Source: Gilliamella sp. wkB308 (GTDB lineage: Bacteria > Pseudomonadota > Gammaproteobacteria > Enterobacterales > Orbaceae). Taken from it: 64,000 nt of DNA. Under the pieces are notes generated by a model. The model was not told the DNA's origin. It saw only the letters and a list, made by a program, of their open reading frames with translations, and did not search any database. Of the stretch, positions 13,494 through 21,459 are shown piece by piece (the first letter of the stretch is position 1; each line of letters starts with the position of its first letter). The stretch spans positions 1 to 64,000 of the forward strand of contig NZ_LZGN01000034.1 of NCBI RefSeq assembly GCF_001690185.1, written 5' to 3'. Position numbers and translations under genes: made by a program.

Positions 13494-14600
13494 ATGCACA
13501 ATTTATACATTGGTATTATGTCAGGTACCAGCATGGATGGGGTAGATATTGCGTTAGTTGATATTACCGCAGGAAAAGTTAAATCAATAGCCAGCGAATG
13601 TTATTCGCTGCCAGATGTTATTAAACAACAATTACTGACCCTTTGTGAAACCAAACAGACTTCATTACAAGATTTAGGTGAACTGGATCATCAGTTAGGC
13701 TTACTTTATGCCCATCATGTGAATCAATTTTTAACACACCATAAAATAGAACGTAATAAAATTAAAGCAATTGGATGTCATGGACAAACTATTTACCATT
13801 CACCATTAGGTGCAAACCCTTTTACGATGCAAATTGGCGATGCCAATATCATTGCCGCCCTAACAGGCATTACTACCGTCGCTGATTTTAGACGAAAAGA
13901 TATTGCTTATGGTGGTCAAGGCGCACCTTTAGTGCCTGCTTTTCATAAATCACAACTTGAAAATACTTCAATAAATCGTGTGATAGTAAATATCGGTGGA
14001 ATAAGCAATATCACGGTACTTATTCCTCATCAACCCGTCATCGGTTACGATACCGGGCCGGGTAATGTATTGCTTGACGGTTGGATAAAGGCTTGTCTTG
14101 GTAAAAATTATGATAACGATGCTAAATGGGCAAAAACAGGAAAGATTGATTACAAACTCCTCAATACGTTATTAAACGAAGATTATTTTCAATTACCCGC
14201 CCCTAAAAGCACAGGACGAGAACTGTTTAACCTATCTTGGTTACGTCAAAAATTGACAGCTACCACATTAAAATCTGAGGATATTCAAGCAACACTGGTT
14301 GAATTGACTGCATTATCTATCGTGCAAGAAATAACAAAATTATCTATCAATACAGAATTACCCTGTGAACTTTTAGTATGTGGTGGAGGCGCAAAAAATC
14401 CACTTATTATGCAAAGACTATCTGCGTTATTACCCAATTGGGAGGTGTTATCTACTAGTGAAAAAGGAATAAACAGTGATGATATGGAAGCAATAGCATT
14501 CGCTTGGCTTGCTTATTGTCGACTTAATAATATTCCGTCGAATATTCCAGAAGTGACTGGTGCAAACCAAGCTGTATCTTTAGGGGTGATTTATCAATAA
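13494..14600 (+). CDS. anmK: Anhydro-N-acetylmuramic acid kinase
   Basis: AnmK phosphorylates and opens anhydroMurNAc released during wall turnover, feeding it back through MurQ to GlcNAc-6-P. The 368-aa protein (E. coli 369) has the ASKHA-fold motifs IGIMSGTSMDGVD, GCHGQTI, ADFRRKDIAYGGQGAPL and YDTGPGNVLLDGW, plus a C-terminal CGGGAKNP. It lies with tsaC as a rightward pair facing the HAD gene convergently. Confidence 0.97.
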   Translation: MHNLYIGIMSGTSMDGVDIALVDITAGKVKSIASECYSLPDVIKQQLLTLCETKQTSLQDLGELDHQLGLLYAHHVNQFLTHHKIERNKIKAIGCHGQTIYHSPLGANPFTMQIGDANIIAALTGITTVADFRRKDIAYGGQGAPLVPAFHKSQLENTSINRVIVNIGGISNITVLIPHQPVIGYDTGPGNVLLDGWIKACLGKNYDNDAKWAKTGKIDYKLLNTLLNEDYFQLPAPKSTGRELFNLSWLRQKLTATTLKSEDIQATLVELTALSIVQEITKLSINTELPCELLVCGGGAKNPLIMQRLSALLPNWEVLSTSEKGINSDDMEAIAFAWLAYCRLNNIPSNIPEVTGANQAVSLGVIYQ

Positions 14601-14606
14601 CAATAT

Positions 14607-15386
14607 TTAAATCAAACCAAATTTTTTTAAGGCTTTTGCAATCCCATCATTATCATTGGAATCAGTGACAAATTCAGCTTGTTCTTTCAATTTGTCCACA
14701 GCATTAGCCATTGCTATCGGGTGATTAACGGTCGTAAACATCTCAAAATCATTCATTCCGTCACCAAATGCATAGGTAGGCACATCAGTAAATCCTTTTT
14801 TTTGCAATAACTGATTAATACCATTGCCTTTAGAGCCACCATGATTAAAAACATCAACACAATATGGTGTGTTACGTATAAATGTTAATTCCAGAAAAAC
14901 ATCACGATAAACAGATTCACCTTCTTCGCACAACAATAACATCATTTGAATTGGTTCGTTTAGATAAAGCTGATCATCAACAGGGGGAATAGGTTGTTTA
15001 AGATAGTGATAAAACGTTTTTGCGGCTTGAGTACACTCAGAAATACGCATTGTTTCATCATTATAAAAAGCCAAAGGAATATTCATTTGCTGTTTTGAAA
15101 ACTGATCCATTCTGGCAATCAAATCTTTATCAATATTATTCGTAAAAACTTTCTCACCTTTATATAGAACGATTTGCCCATTCATACCAATAATAGAATC
15201 AATTGACAATTTTTTCATTAAATCGGTCACTTCACAAGGTGTACGACCTGTTGCAAGCATTGGAATAATATTATTTTGCTTTAGCTTTGTTATTGCCTCA
15301 ACTGAACTTGCTAAAACCTCTATTTGACTATTAAATAAAGTCCCATCTAAATCAAAAAAAACGATAGCTTCTGGCTTGTTACTCAT
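14607..15386 (-). CDS. Cof-type HAD superfamily sugar-phosphate phosphatase
   Basis: A 259-aa cytosolic HAD phosphatase of the Cof/YidA/SupH group. The motifs are FFDLDGTLF (motif I, nucleophile Asp), ATGR (motif II), K in the GGSKGNGI segment, and FGDGMNDFEMF (motif III), with a C2-type cap between about 85 and 180. Members dephosphorylate sugar phosphates or flavin and PLP precursors; the substrate cannot be read from sequence. It starts 1 nt from the hda stop, so it is probably in the hda transcript, and converges with anmK. Confidence 0.85.
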   Translation of the reverse strand: MSNKPEAIVFFDLDGTLFNSQIEVLASSVEAITKLKQNNIIPMLATGRTPCEVTDLMKKLSIDSIIGMNGQIVLYKGEKVFTNNIDKDLIARMDQFSKQQMNIPLAFYNDETMRISECTQAAKTFYHYLKQPIPPVDDQLYLNEPIQMMLLLCEEGESVYRDVFLELTFIRNTPYCVDVFNHGGSKGNGINQLLQKKGFTDVPTYAFGDGMNDFEMFTTVNHPIAMANAVDKLKEQAEFVTDSNDNDGIAKALKKFGLI

Positions 15387-15387
15387 A

Positions 15388-16071
15388 TTACAAATCCAAA
15401 ATATTTTTTATAAAAGGAATCGTTAACTTACGTTGTTCCGCTAATGTTGCTACTTCAAACTTTTCTAACAAAGAAAACAGGGTACGCATATCGCGATGGA
15501 CGCGCTTTAATAAAAACAATCCAACTTCAGTCGATAATTCAAAACCACTTAATTGTGCTCGTAGTTGTAACGCCTTAAGCTTATCATCATCACTTAATTC
15601 TTTTAATTGATAAACTTGCCCCCAACTAAGTCGTGAAACCAAATCAGGTAATATAAAAGAAACCTGCTTAGGTGGTGCACTAGCAGTAATCAATAATTTA
15701 CTAATATTTTTTTCAGTCAGACGGTTAAATAAATCAAAAATAGCTTCTTCCCAATCCCGATTGCCTGCAATAGCATCAATATCATCTAAACAAACTAAAT
15801 CATAATTATCCAACCCTTGTAAAATTTCGGGAACAAGATGGAAATACTGTTTTAAAGGAATATAACTAGCCAGTTTATTTTGACTTGAAGCATGCAATAG
15901 ATGAGTACGACCAGCAGCACTTGCCGACCACATATAAAATACATTGAAACCTTGCTTAACCAATAAAGTTTGCAATGAATCAAGTAATAATTGATTATCA
16001 CCTATATAAAAACTATCGAAAGTTTCACTGTTTGGTAATGAAAAAGGCAACGGTAATTGTGAAAGAGTAAT
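15388..16071 (-). CDS. hda: DnaA regulatory inactivator Hda, with proposed AUU start
   Basis: Hda, with the DNA-loaded beta clamp, stimulates ATP hydrolysis by DnaA (RIDA) and so limits re-initiation. The protein is an AAA+ DnaA paralogue. The first standard start is TTG at 16050, but in-frame codons upstream encode QLPLPF, matching the N-terminal clamp-binding motif of E. coli Hda (QLSLPL). A start at TTG would delete most of that motif. The reading frame is closed by a stop at 16081-16083, and the only plausible initiator before the motif is ATT at 16069-16071, with GAGG 7 nt upstream. This gives 227 aa with the motif at residues 5-10. The gene reads away from the adjacent origin. Confidence 0.92.
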   Translation of the reverse strand: MTLSQLPLPFSLPNSETFDSFYIGDNQLLLDSLQTLLVKQGFNVFYMWSASAAGRTHLLHASSQNKLASYIPLKQYFHLVPEILQGLDNYDLVCLDDIDAIAGNRDWEEAIFDLFNRLTEKNISKLLITASAPPKQVSFILPDLVSRLSWGQVYQLKELSDDDKLKALQLRAQLSGFELSTEVGLFLLKRVHRDMRTLFSLLEKFEVATLAEQRKLTIPFIKNILDL

Positions 16072-16267
16072 AAAGAAACCTCACACTAAAAAATTAATCT
16101 AATTAAGTATAAATTTGCTTTTGTAAAAATAAAAGAATTTTATAAAAAAGGAACAATTTAAAAAAATAAAGAATCGTTATTCAAAAATTCCTCGGTATAT
16201 TTTATCAGTAAACTATTAAAAAACAGCCAATAAAAAGACCAAAAAACAAGCAATCAAAATATATTTT

Positions 16268-16276
16268 TGTGGATAA
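16268..16276 (-). promoter_or_regulatory. DnaA box, consensus
   Basis: The minus strand reads TTATCCACA, the perfect high-affinity DnaA box. It is the box nearest hda within the proposed origin and has the same orientation as the second consensus box 74 bp away. Confidence 0.85.
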
Positions 16277-16341
16277 CTCTGTGCTAAAAGAAAGTAATAA
16301 GCTGTGATAAGGCTATTAATAAGCTAAATGACAAAACCAAT

Positions 16342-16350
16342 TGTGGATAA
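16342..16350 (-). promoter_or_regulatory. DnaA box, consensus
   Basis: The minus strand reads TTATCCACA, again a perfect match. It is followed on the plus strand by the one-mismatch box TTATCAACA at 16360-16368 in the opposite orientation. Confidence 0.85.
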
Positions 16351-16646
16351 CTAAGCTAATTATCAACAAGTTTAGATCAACAAAGATCCGATCAATTAAC
16401 AGTGTTACACGATCAATAAGATCCTATAAAATAATTACTATATCCAGTTATCAACAGAAAGGATCCACACTAGTAGTAATAAAAATAAAAAGATCACATA
16501 AAAGATCTTATTTAATTTAAATGGCGATCAAATTAGATCATTTGACGTATTCAAAAAGATGAGTAAAATCGCTATCGCTAATTTAGATCAAAACAACATG
16601 TCTGAACTAACGATCATCTTCATAGAAAATAACAACGAGGCTTTAT

Positions 16647-18539
16647 ATGTTTTATCCAGATCTTTTTGATGTCATTATAGTCGGCGGTGGTCATGCTGGC
16701 ACAGAAGCTGCCATGGCATCAGCAAGAATGGGCCGCAAAACACTACTTTTAACCCATAATATCAATACATTAGGACAAATGTCATGTAATCCTGCTATAG
16801 GTGGTATTGGTAAAGGTCATTTGGTTAAAGAAATCGATGCCATGGGCGGTTTAATGGCTCATGCTATTGATCTTGCTGGGATCCAATTTAGGATCCTTAA
16901 TAGCAGCAAAGGTCCTGCTGTTAGGGCAACACGTGCACAAGCGGATCGATCGCTTTATCGAAAAGTGATTAGAACAACGCTTGAAAACCAAGAAAACTTA
17001 ATGCTCTTTCAACAATCCGTCGAAGATGTGATCATTGAAAACGATCAGATCACCGGCGTTAAAACACAAATGGGCGTTTCTTTTAAAGCTAAAGCCGTCG
17101 TCTTAACGGCTGGTACTTTTCTAAATGGAAAGATCCATATTGGTCTTGATAATTATAGTGGGGGAAGAACAGGTGATCCTGCTTCAATTGGACTATCTAA
17201 GTCATTACATCAATACCCATTTAGAATGGGGCGATTAAAAACAGGTACACCACCTCGCATTGATGCCCGAACAATTGATTTTTCTAAATTAGGTACACAA
17301 TATGGTGATGATCCGGTTCCGGTATTTTCATTTTTAGGTAATGCTAATCAGCATCCAAAACAGATCCCATGTTATATAACAAGCACAAACGAAACAACAC
17401 ATGAGATCATTCGTAATAGCTTAGATCGAAGTCCTATGTATACCGGTGTTATTGAAGGTGTAGGACCAAGATATTGTCCTTCAATTGAAGACAAAATTAT
17501 GCGTTTTTCAGATCGTAATTCGCATCAGATCTATTTAGAGCCAGAAGGATTAGATAGTAACGAAATATACCCAAATGGGATCTCAACCAGTTTACCGTTT
17601 GATACGCAACTTGCTTTTGTCCGTAGTATGAAAGGTCTTGAAAAGGCGAATATCATCAGACCAGGGTATGCGATCGAATATGATTATTTTGATCCTCGTG
17701 ATCTCAAACCTACGCTTGAAAGTAAAGTGATCAAAGGGCTATTTTTAGCCGGACAAATTAATGGGACAACAGGGTATGAAGAGGCAGCTGCTCAAGGTAT
17801 GTTAGCAGGTTTAAATGCCGCACGATTCGTTTATGATCAAGATCAATGGTATCCAACGCGTGATCAAGCTTATTTAGGTGTACTGGTTGATGATCTTTGT
17901 ACATTAGGAACCAACGAACCTTATCGAATGTTTACTTCTCGTGCTGAATATCGTTTGATGTTACGTGAAGATAACGCTGATATTCGCTTAACTGAAATTG
18001 GTCGTAAGTTAGGCATGGTTGATGATTATCGTTGGCAAAAATTTAACGAAAAATTTGAAGCGATAGAACAAGAAAGATCGCGTTTACGTGATATATGGGT
18101 GCATCCACATATTGAAACTATTGATGAAGTGAATGCCGTTTTAAGTGCTAATTTAACCAAAGAAGCAAATGGTGAAGAGTTACTTAAACGCCCTGAAATG
18201 AGCTATAACACATTGAAATCATTATCACTATTTGCGCCTGGATTAACTGATCCTAGTGCTGCAGAACAAGTTGAAATTCAAGTTAAATATGATGGATATA
18301 TCAAACTTCAAATTGAAGAAATAGAGCGCCAAAAACGTAACGAAGAAACATTAATTCCTGAGCATATTGATTATGCTGAAATTTCTGGATTATCAAACGA
18401 AGTTGTCGCAAAATTAAAACAGCATAAACCGGTATCGATTGGGCAAGCTTCACGTATTTCAGGTATAACACCGGCGGCAATATCAATGTTATTAGTTTAT
18501 TTAAAAAAGAAGAATTATGTTAAAAAAGAAACTCACTAA
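16647..18539 (+). CDS. mnmG: tRNA uridine-5-carboxymethylaminomethyl modification enzyme MnmG (GidA)
   Basis: MnmG with MnmE installs (carboxymethyl)aminomethyl groups on U34 of tRNAs. The 630-aa protein (E. coli 629) has the FAD-binding [16 protein letters not shown] near the N-terminus, [21 protein letters not shown] with the catalytic-region residues, KTGTPPRID, and the [14 protein letters not shown] segment. Directly adjacent to the proposed origin, as gidA is in many bacteria. The coding sequence is unusually rich in GATC (about 25 sites by eye). It overlaps rsmG by 23 nt. Confidence 0.98.
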   Translation: MFYPDLFDVIIVGGGHAGTEAAMASARMGRKTLLLTHNINTLGQMSCNPAIGGIGKGHLVKEIDAMGGLMAHAIDLAGIQFRILNSSKGPAVRATRAQADRSLYRKVIRTTLENQENLMLFQQSVEDVIIENDQITGVKTQMGVSFKAKAVVLTAGTFLNGKIHIGLDNYSGGRTGDPASIGLSKSLHQYPFRMGRLKTGTPPRIDARTIDFSKLGTQYGDDPVPVFSFLGNANQHPKQIPCYITSTNETTHEIIRNSLDRSPMYTGVIEGVGPRYCPSIEDKIMRFSDRNSHQIYLEPEGLDSNEIYPNGISTSLPFDTQLAFVRSMKGLEKANIIRPGYAIEYDYFDPRDLKPTLESKVIKGLFLAGQINGTTGYEEAAAQGMLAGLNAARFVYDQDQWYPTRDQAYLGVLVDDLCTLGTNEPYRMFTSRAEYRLMLREDNADIRLTEIGRKLGMVDDYRWQKFNEKFEAIEQERSRLRDIWVHPHIETIDEVNAVLSANLTKEANGEELLKRPEMSYNTLKSLSLFAPGLTDPSAAEQVEIQVKYDGYIKLQIEEIERQKRNEETLIPEHIDYAEISGLSNEVVAKLKQHKPVSIGQASRISGITPAAISMLLVYLKKKNYVKKETH

Positions 18540-19125
18540 TCTTATTGATCAAACAGATCTTTTGATCACAGATCAGCAAATTGATCTGCTTATTGCGTAT
18601 GTTGAAATGCTGAATAAGTGGAATAAGGCCTATAATTTAACTGCTGTGCGTGATCCCAATGAAATGTTAGTAAAACACATTATGGATAGTTTAGTGGTAT
18701 CGCCCTATTTAGTGGGCGAACATTTTATTGATGTCGGAACAGGACCGGGGTTACCTGGTATTCCATTAGCGATCATCAATCCTGATAAACAATTTGATTT
18801 GGTTGATAGTTTAGGAAAACGTATCCGCTTTTTAAAACAGGTAAAATTTGAATTAAAACTGAATAATATTAATCCGGTGCAAAGCCGCATAGAAGACTAT
18901 ACCGAACAACAGTTTGATGGTGTCATTAGCCGAGCGTTTGCTTCATTGCAAGATATGCTTACTTGGTGTCAGCATCTACCAAATCAACAGGGATCGTTTT
19001 ATGCTTTAAAAGGTAGTGAACAAGATCCTATCCCTGAAGGGTTTGAACTTAAACAGAATATTAAACTGACTATTCCACAATTAAATGCGGATAGATGTTT
19101 AACGATTATTAATAAAGTTAATTGA
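18517..19125 (+). CDS. rsmG: 16S rRNA (guanine-N7) methyltransferase RsmG (GidB)
   Basis: RsmG methylates G527 of 16S rRNA with SAM. The 202-aa protein (E. coli 207) has the N-terminal helix ending [20 protein letters not shown], the SAM-binding [17 protein letters not shown] and DSLGKRI, and VISRAFASL. It overlaps the end of mnmG, so translation is coupled. The first 60 nt contain five GATC sites. No atp operon follows, unlike many gammaproteobacteria. Confidence 0.97.
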   Translation: MLKKKLTNLIDQTDLLITDQQIDLLIAYVEMLNKWNKAYNLTAVRDPNEMLVKHIMDSLVVSPYLVGEHFIDVGTGPGLPGIPLAIINPDKQFDLVDSLGKRIRFLKQVKFELKLNNINPVQSRIEDYTEQQFDGVISRAFASLQDMLTWCQHLPNQQGSFYALKGSEQDPIPEGFELKQNIKLTIPQLNADRCLTIINKVN

Positions 19126-19158
19126 CAATAATTTTAATTCTTACCTGAAAAAGAACTA

Positions 19159-20394
19159 TTAATTTTTACGCTTTTTCAGGTAATCTTTAATACCACTAAC
19201 AATCGCTTTTGATACTTGATTTTGGAAAGAAGCGGTTTTTAATTTTTTTTCTTCGTTAATATTACTAATAAAAGCGGTTTCGACCAAAACAGAAGGAATA
19301 TCAGGGGCTTTTAAAACAGCAAAACCCGCTTTTTCAAGTGAAGGTTTATGTAGATTATTGACGACTTTTAAGCGATTTAATATAGCATTGCCTAATAATA
19401 CCCCGTTGCTAATGGTTGTTTTTTGGACTAAATCTAAAATAGTATTATCTAAATATTTGTCACCACTGCGACTCACGCCACCTATTTGATCGGCATTATT
19501 TTGTGTTTGAGCCAAATAATTTGCTGCTGAACTTGTCGCCCCACGAGTAGATAATGAAAATACAGAAGATCCTTTCACTGATCGACTGGTAAATGCATCT
19601 GCATGGATAGAAATAAAAAGATCGGCATGTAAAGATCGTGCTTTAGCCACTCGCACTTTCAATGGAATAAACACATCTTCATTACGGGTCATATAGACTT
19701 TAACATTCGGCTCTTTTTTCAATAAATTAAATGTTCTGCGTGCAATTTGTAAAACAATATCTTTTTCTCTTGTTTTGTTATAGCCAATCGCACCCGGATC
19801 TTCACCGCCATGACCTGGATCGAGCATCACAATAATCGGGCTATTTTTCTTTTTATTAATGGGTGGTTTGATCTCAGCTTGCTGTTGGTTTAGATCACCT
19901 TTTGTATATTCTTCTAACAGTGCTAATAAAGGATCATCATCTGTTATTGAAGATTGTTTTGAAGGATAAAGATCGATGACTAAACGGTTTTTAAATTCGG
20001 CTACAGGGGGTAACGTAAAAGTATTGGGATCTATTCCTTGCTTAGCTTCGATCATGATTCTGACCGTTTTAGCATCAAGCTGGGTAACTTGAATTGATTT
20101 GATGTAAGGATCGTGACTTAATACTTTCGATGAAATACTTTTTAAAACAGGATTTGAATTGATATTATCAATATCGATTACTAATCGATCTGGGTTAAAT
20201 AATGCAGCACTTTTATATTTAAGCTTACTATTGGATTCTAACGTAATTCGTGTGTAAGTAGAGGAAGGCCAAATACGAACAGCGACCATTTGTGCCATTG
20301 CTGAAGCAAGACCAACACGAGTGACAGACAATAAACAAGTCGCAAGAATACCTTTAACTAAAAGGCGCTTTGTTGGACTGAACGTTTTTGACAT
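19159..20394 (-). CDS. amiC: N-acetylmuramoyl-L-alanine amidase, AmiC-like, with AMIN domain
   Basis: A division amidase that splits daughter-cell peptidoglycan. The 411-aa protein has an N-terminal signal (about 1-33), an AMIN targeting domain (about 35-145, [16 protein letters not shown] onward), a short linker and an Amidase_3 domain (about 185-405) with [23 protein letters not shown] and VETAFISN. E. coli AmiC is exported by Tat with an RR motif; here the equivalent position reads SPTKRLL, KR rather than RR. This is the second amidase in the window and has the AMIN domain the amiB-position gene lacks. It runs against the neighbouring mnmG-rsmG pair. Confidence 0.9.
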   Translation of the reverse strand: MSKTFSPTKRLLVKGILATCLLSVTRVGLASAMAQMVAVRIWPSSTYTRITLESNSKLKYKSAALFNPDRLVIDIDNINSNPVLKSISSKVLSHDPYIKSIQVTQLDAKTVRIMIEAKQGIDPNTFTLPPVAEFKNRLVIDLYPSKQSSITDDDPLLALLEEYTKGDLNQQQAEIKPPINKKKNSPIIVMLDPGHGGEDPGAIGYNKTREKDIVLQIARRTFNLLKKEPNVKVYMTRNEDVFIPLKVRVAKARSLHADLFISIHADAFTSRSVKGSSVFSLSTRGATSSAANYLAQTQNNADQIGGVSRSGDKYLDNTILDLVQKTTISNGVLLGNAILNRLKVVNNLHKPSLEKAGFAVLKAPDIPSVLVETAFISNINEEKKLKTASFQNQVSKAIVSGIKDYLKKRKN

Positions 20395-20536
20395 ATCTAG
20401 GCACTTTCAATAATTAAATTAGGGCGGATAATAACATAAATTATTGTGAATGGTAAAAGTTACCAAGAATTATAACTGTTTCGCATCGTTGCAAAAAAAG
20501 GATTTTGCTTTAATTCGAAAACATATTCATAAAATC

Positions 20537-20837
20537 AAAAAAAAGAGAGTAACAGAAGTTACTCTCTCACTCAATTGGAAGCACTTTGAAAACTACCAAA
20601 AGAGTATGTTATAAACTGTATTTAGCAGTTATATCGATTCCTTTAAAAAAGGAGGACTACTGATAAATAACGAGTTACTTCTCGTTAAATTTATCCCAAC
20701 AAACATTAACGAGAAAATCTAGCTTAATGGCCAGTCAATTCAGTGCTAAAGTATTGTTAGTTGTAGTCCTCCAACATTTGCACCTACTGTTAACTAAAGT
20801 CAATCTTTAATTTAATAAAGAAAGCATTTAGTAACTG
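20537..20837 (-). ncRNA. Candidate structured small RNA, copy 1 of a tandem pair
   Basis: No ORF is present. On the minus strand a -10 (TATACT, 20844-20849) would start a transcript near 20837. It ends at a strong terminator: 10-bp stem (20544-20553 with 20558-20567), 4-nt loop, then eight U. Internally GGAGGACTAC (20763-20772) pairs perfectly with GTAGTCCTCC (20651-20660), followed by six U. Inside are three mutually pairable segments (20707-20715, 20679-20687, 20668-20674). It shares a core (20709-20737) and terminator sequence with copy 2. I do not recognise a known RNA family. It could be an Hfq-dependent sRNA or part of a leader for the amidase gene 150 nt downstream. Confidence 0.6.
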
Positions 20838-20960
20838 TTAAGTAGTATATCATTTAGAATAAAAATATGAAAGGTAATTTAGTGACTAAAAATTAAAAAT
20901 ATTTAATTGATTGATAGAGTTATTAAGAGCATTTGAAATAAATATAAAGATTATCGTTAC

Positions 20961-21236
20961 AAAAAGACGAGTAACCTAAGTTACTCGCCCTCATTATGTC
21001 ATTGAAAATCTAAATAGCAATAGTCTAAAAAACGACTACACTAGATGGATTTATTTTGTTTAAATATTTCTGAATTATTCAAATCATTTTGAAATATTTA
21101 AAATAAGTTCTGACGAGAAATTCTAACAAATGGTTAGTCATTCAAGTTGGTAGCATAACTTTGTGTAGTTCCTGCTGTCAACTATGTTAACACTGAAAAA
21201 TCCTATGGTAGAACCAAATGATAGAAATCAGTGGTA
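20961..21236 (-). ncRNA. Candidate structured small RNA, copy 2 of a tandem pair
   Basis: No ORF is present. A possible minus-strand promoter (TTGTTA 21266-21271, 17-nt spacer, GATTAT 21243-21248) would start near 21236. The element ends in a terminator with an 8-bp stem (20968-20975 with 20980-20987) and five U. It contains a perfect 12-bp inverted repeat, TTTAAATATTTC (21059-21070) with its complement (21091-21102), and a GGAACTACAC ... GTGTAGTCG pairing similar to the closing stem of copy 1. Core 21113-21140 matches copy 1: TGACTRRCCATT, then TAGAWTTTCTCGT after a 3-4 nt gap. Same strand, similar length and similar terminator (GAGTAAC/GTTACTC) suggest duplication. Family unknown. Confidence 0.58.
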
Positions 21237-21392
21237 ACAATCATAATCCAAAAAAATAAAAAATATAACAATTAATTAGTAAGTTTATGTTAACTGTTTT
21301 AGGTACAAGTTAAAAAGGTCAAATTAAAATTATTTTTTTTAAATAACAATTATTATTTTATTATAGACCCTACATTCACAAAGGATTACAAT

Positions 21393-21404
21393 ATGGCACG
21401 CTAA
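21393..21404 (+). other. Three-codon upstream mini-ORF (Met-Ala-Arg-stop) before miaB
   Basis: ATGGCACGCTAA is preceded by AAGGA (21381-21385) with a 7-nt spacer, a better initiation signal than that of miaB itself, whose ATG is 55 nt further on. It may be chance, a remnant, or a short leader affecting miaB translation. No function is claimed. Confidence 0.3.
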
Positions 21405-21459
21405 AATCGCGGATTTAAACCCGTTTTCATTTTAACAATTAAATATAGCTGAGTTATTG

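Larger units (their letters stand above)
16260..16620. other. oriC: Probable chromosomal replication origin (oriC)
   Basis: The gene-free region between hda and mnmG holds two consensus DnaA boxes (16268-16276, 16342-16350), two copies of TTATCAACA (16360-16368, 16448-16456), a degenerate box GGATCCACA (16461-16469) and about a dozen GATC sites in 250 bp (16370-16620). Next to mnmG is an AT-rich segment (16485-16560) with GATC-headed 13-mer-like units such as GATCTTATTTAAT and, on the other strand, GATCTTTTTATTT, like the E. coli unwinding element. The order mnmG - unwinding element - boxes matches E. coli. Genes diverge from here on both sides. A second AT-rich tract (16080-16260) flanks the hda side. 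Confidence 0.88.

Noticed and set aside
15388-16050. hda as an N-terminally truncated or frameshifted gene
   Set aside because: The missing N-terminus is present in the same frame upstream; only the start codon is unusual.
20395-21459. CRISPR array or tracrRNA reading of the repeated region
   Set aside because: Only two diverged copies about 420 bp apart, no short regular repeats or spacers, and no cas genes in the window.
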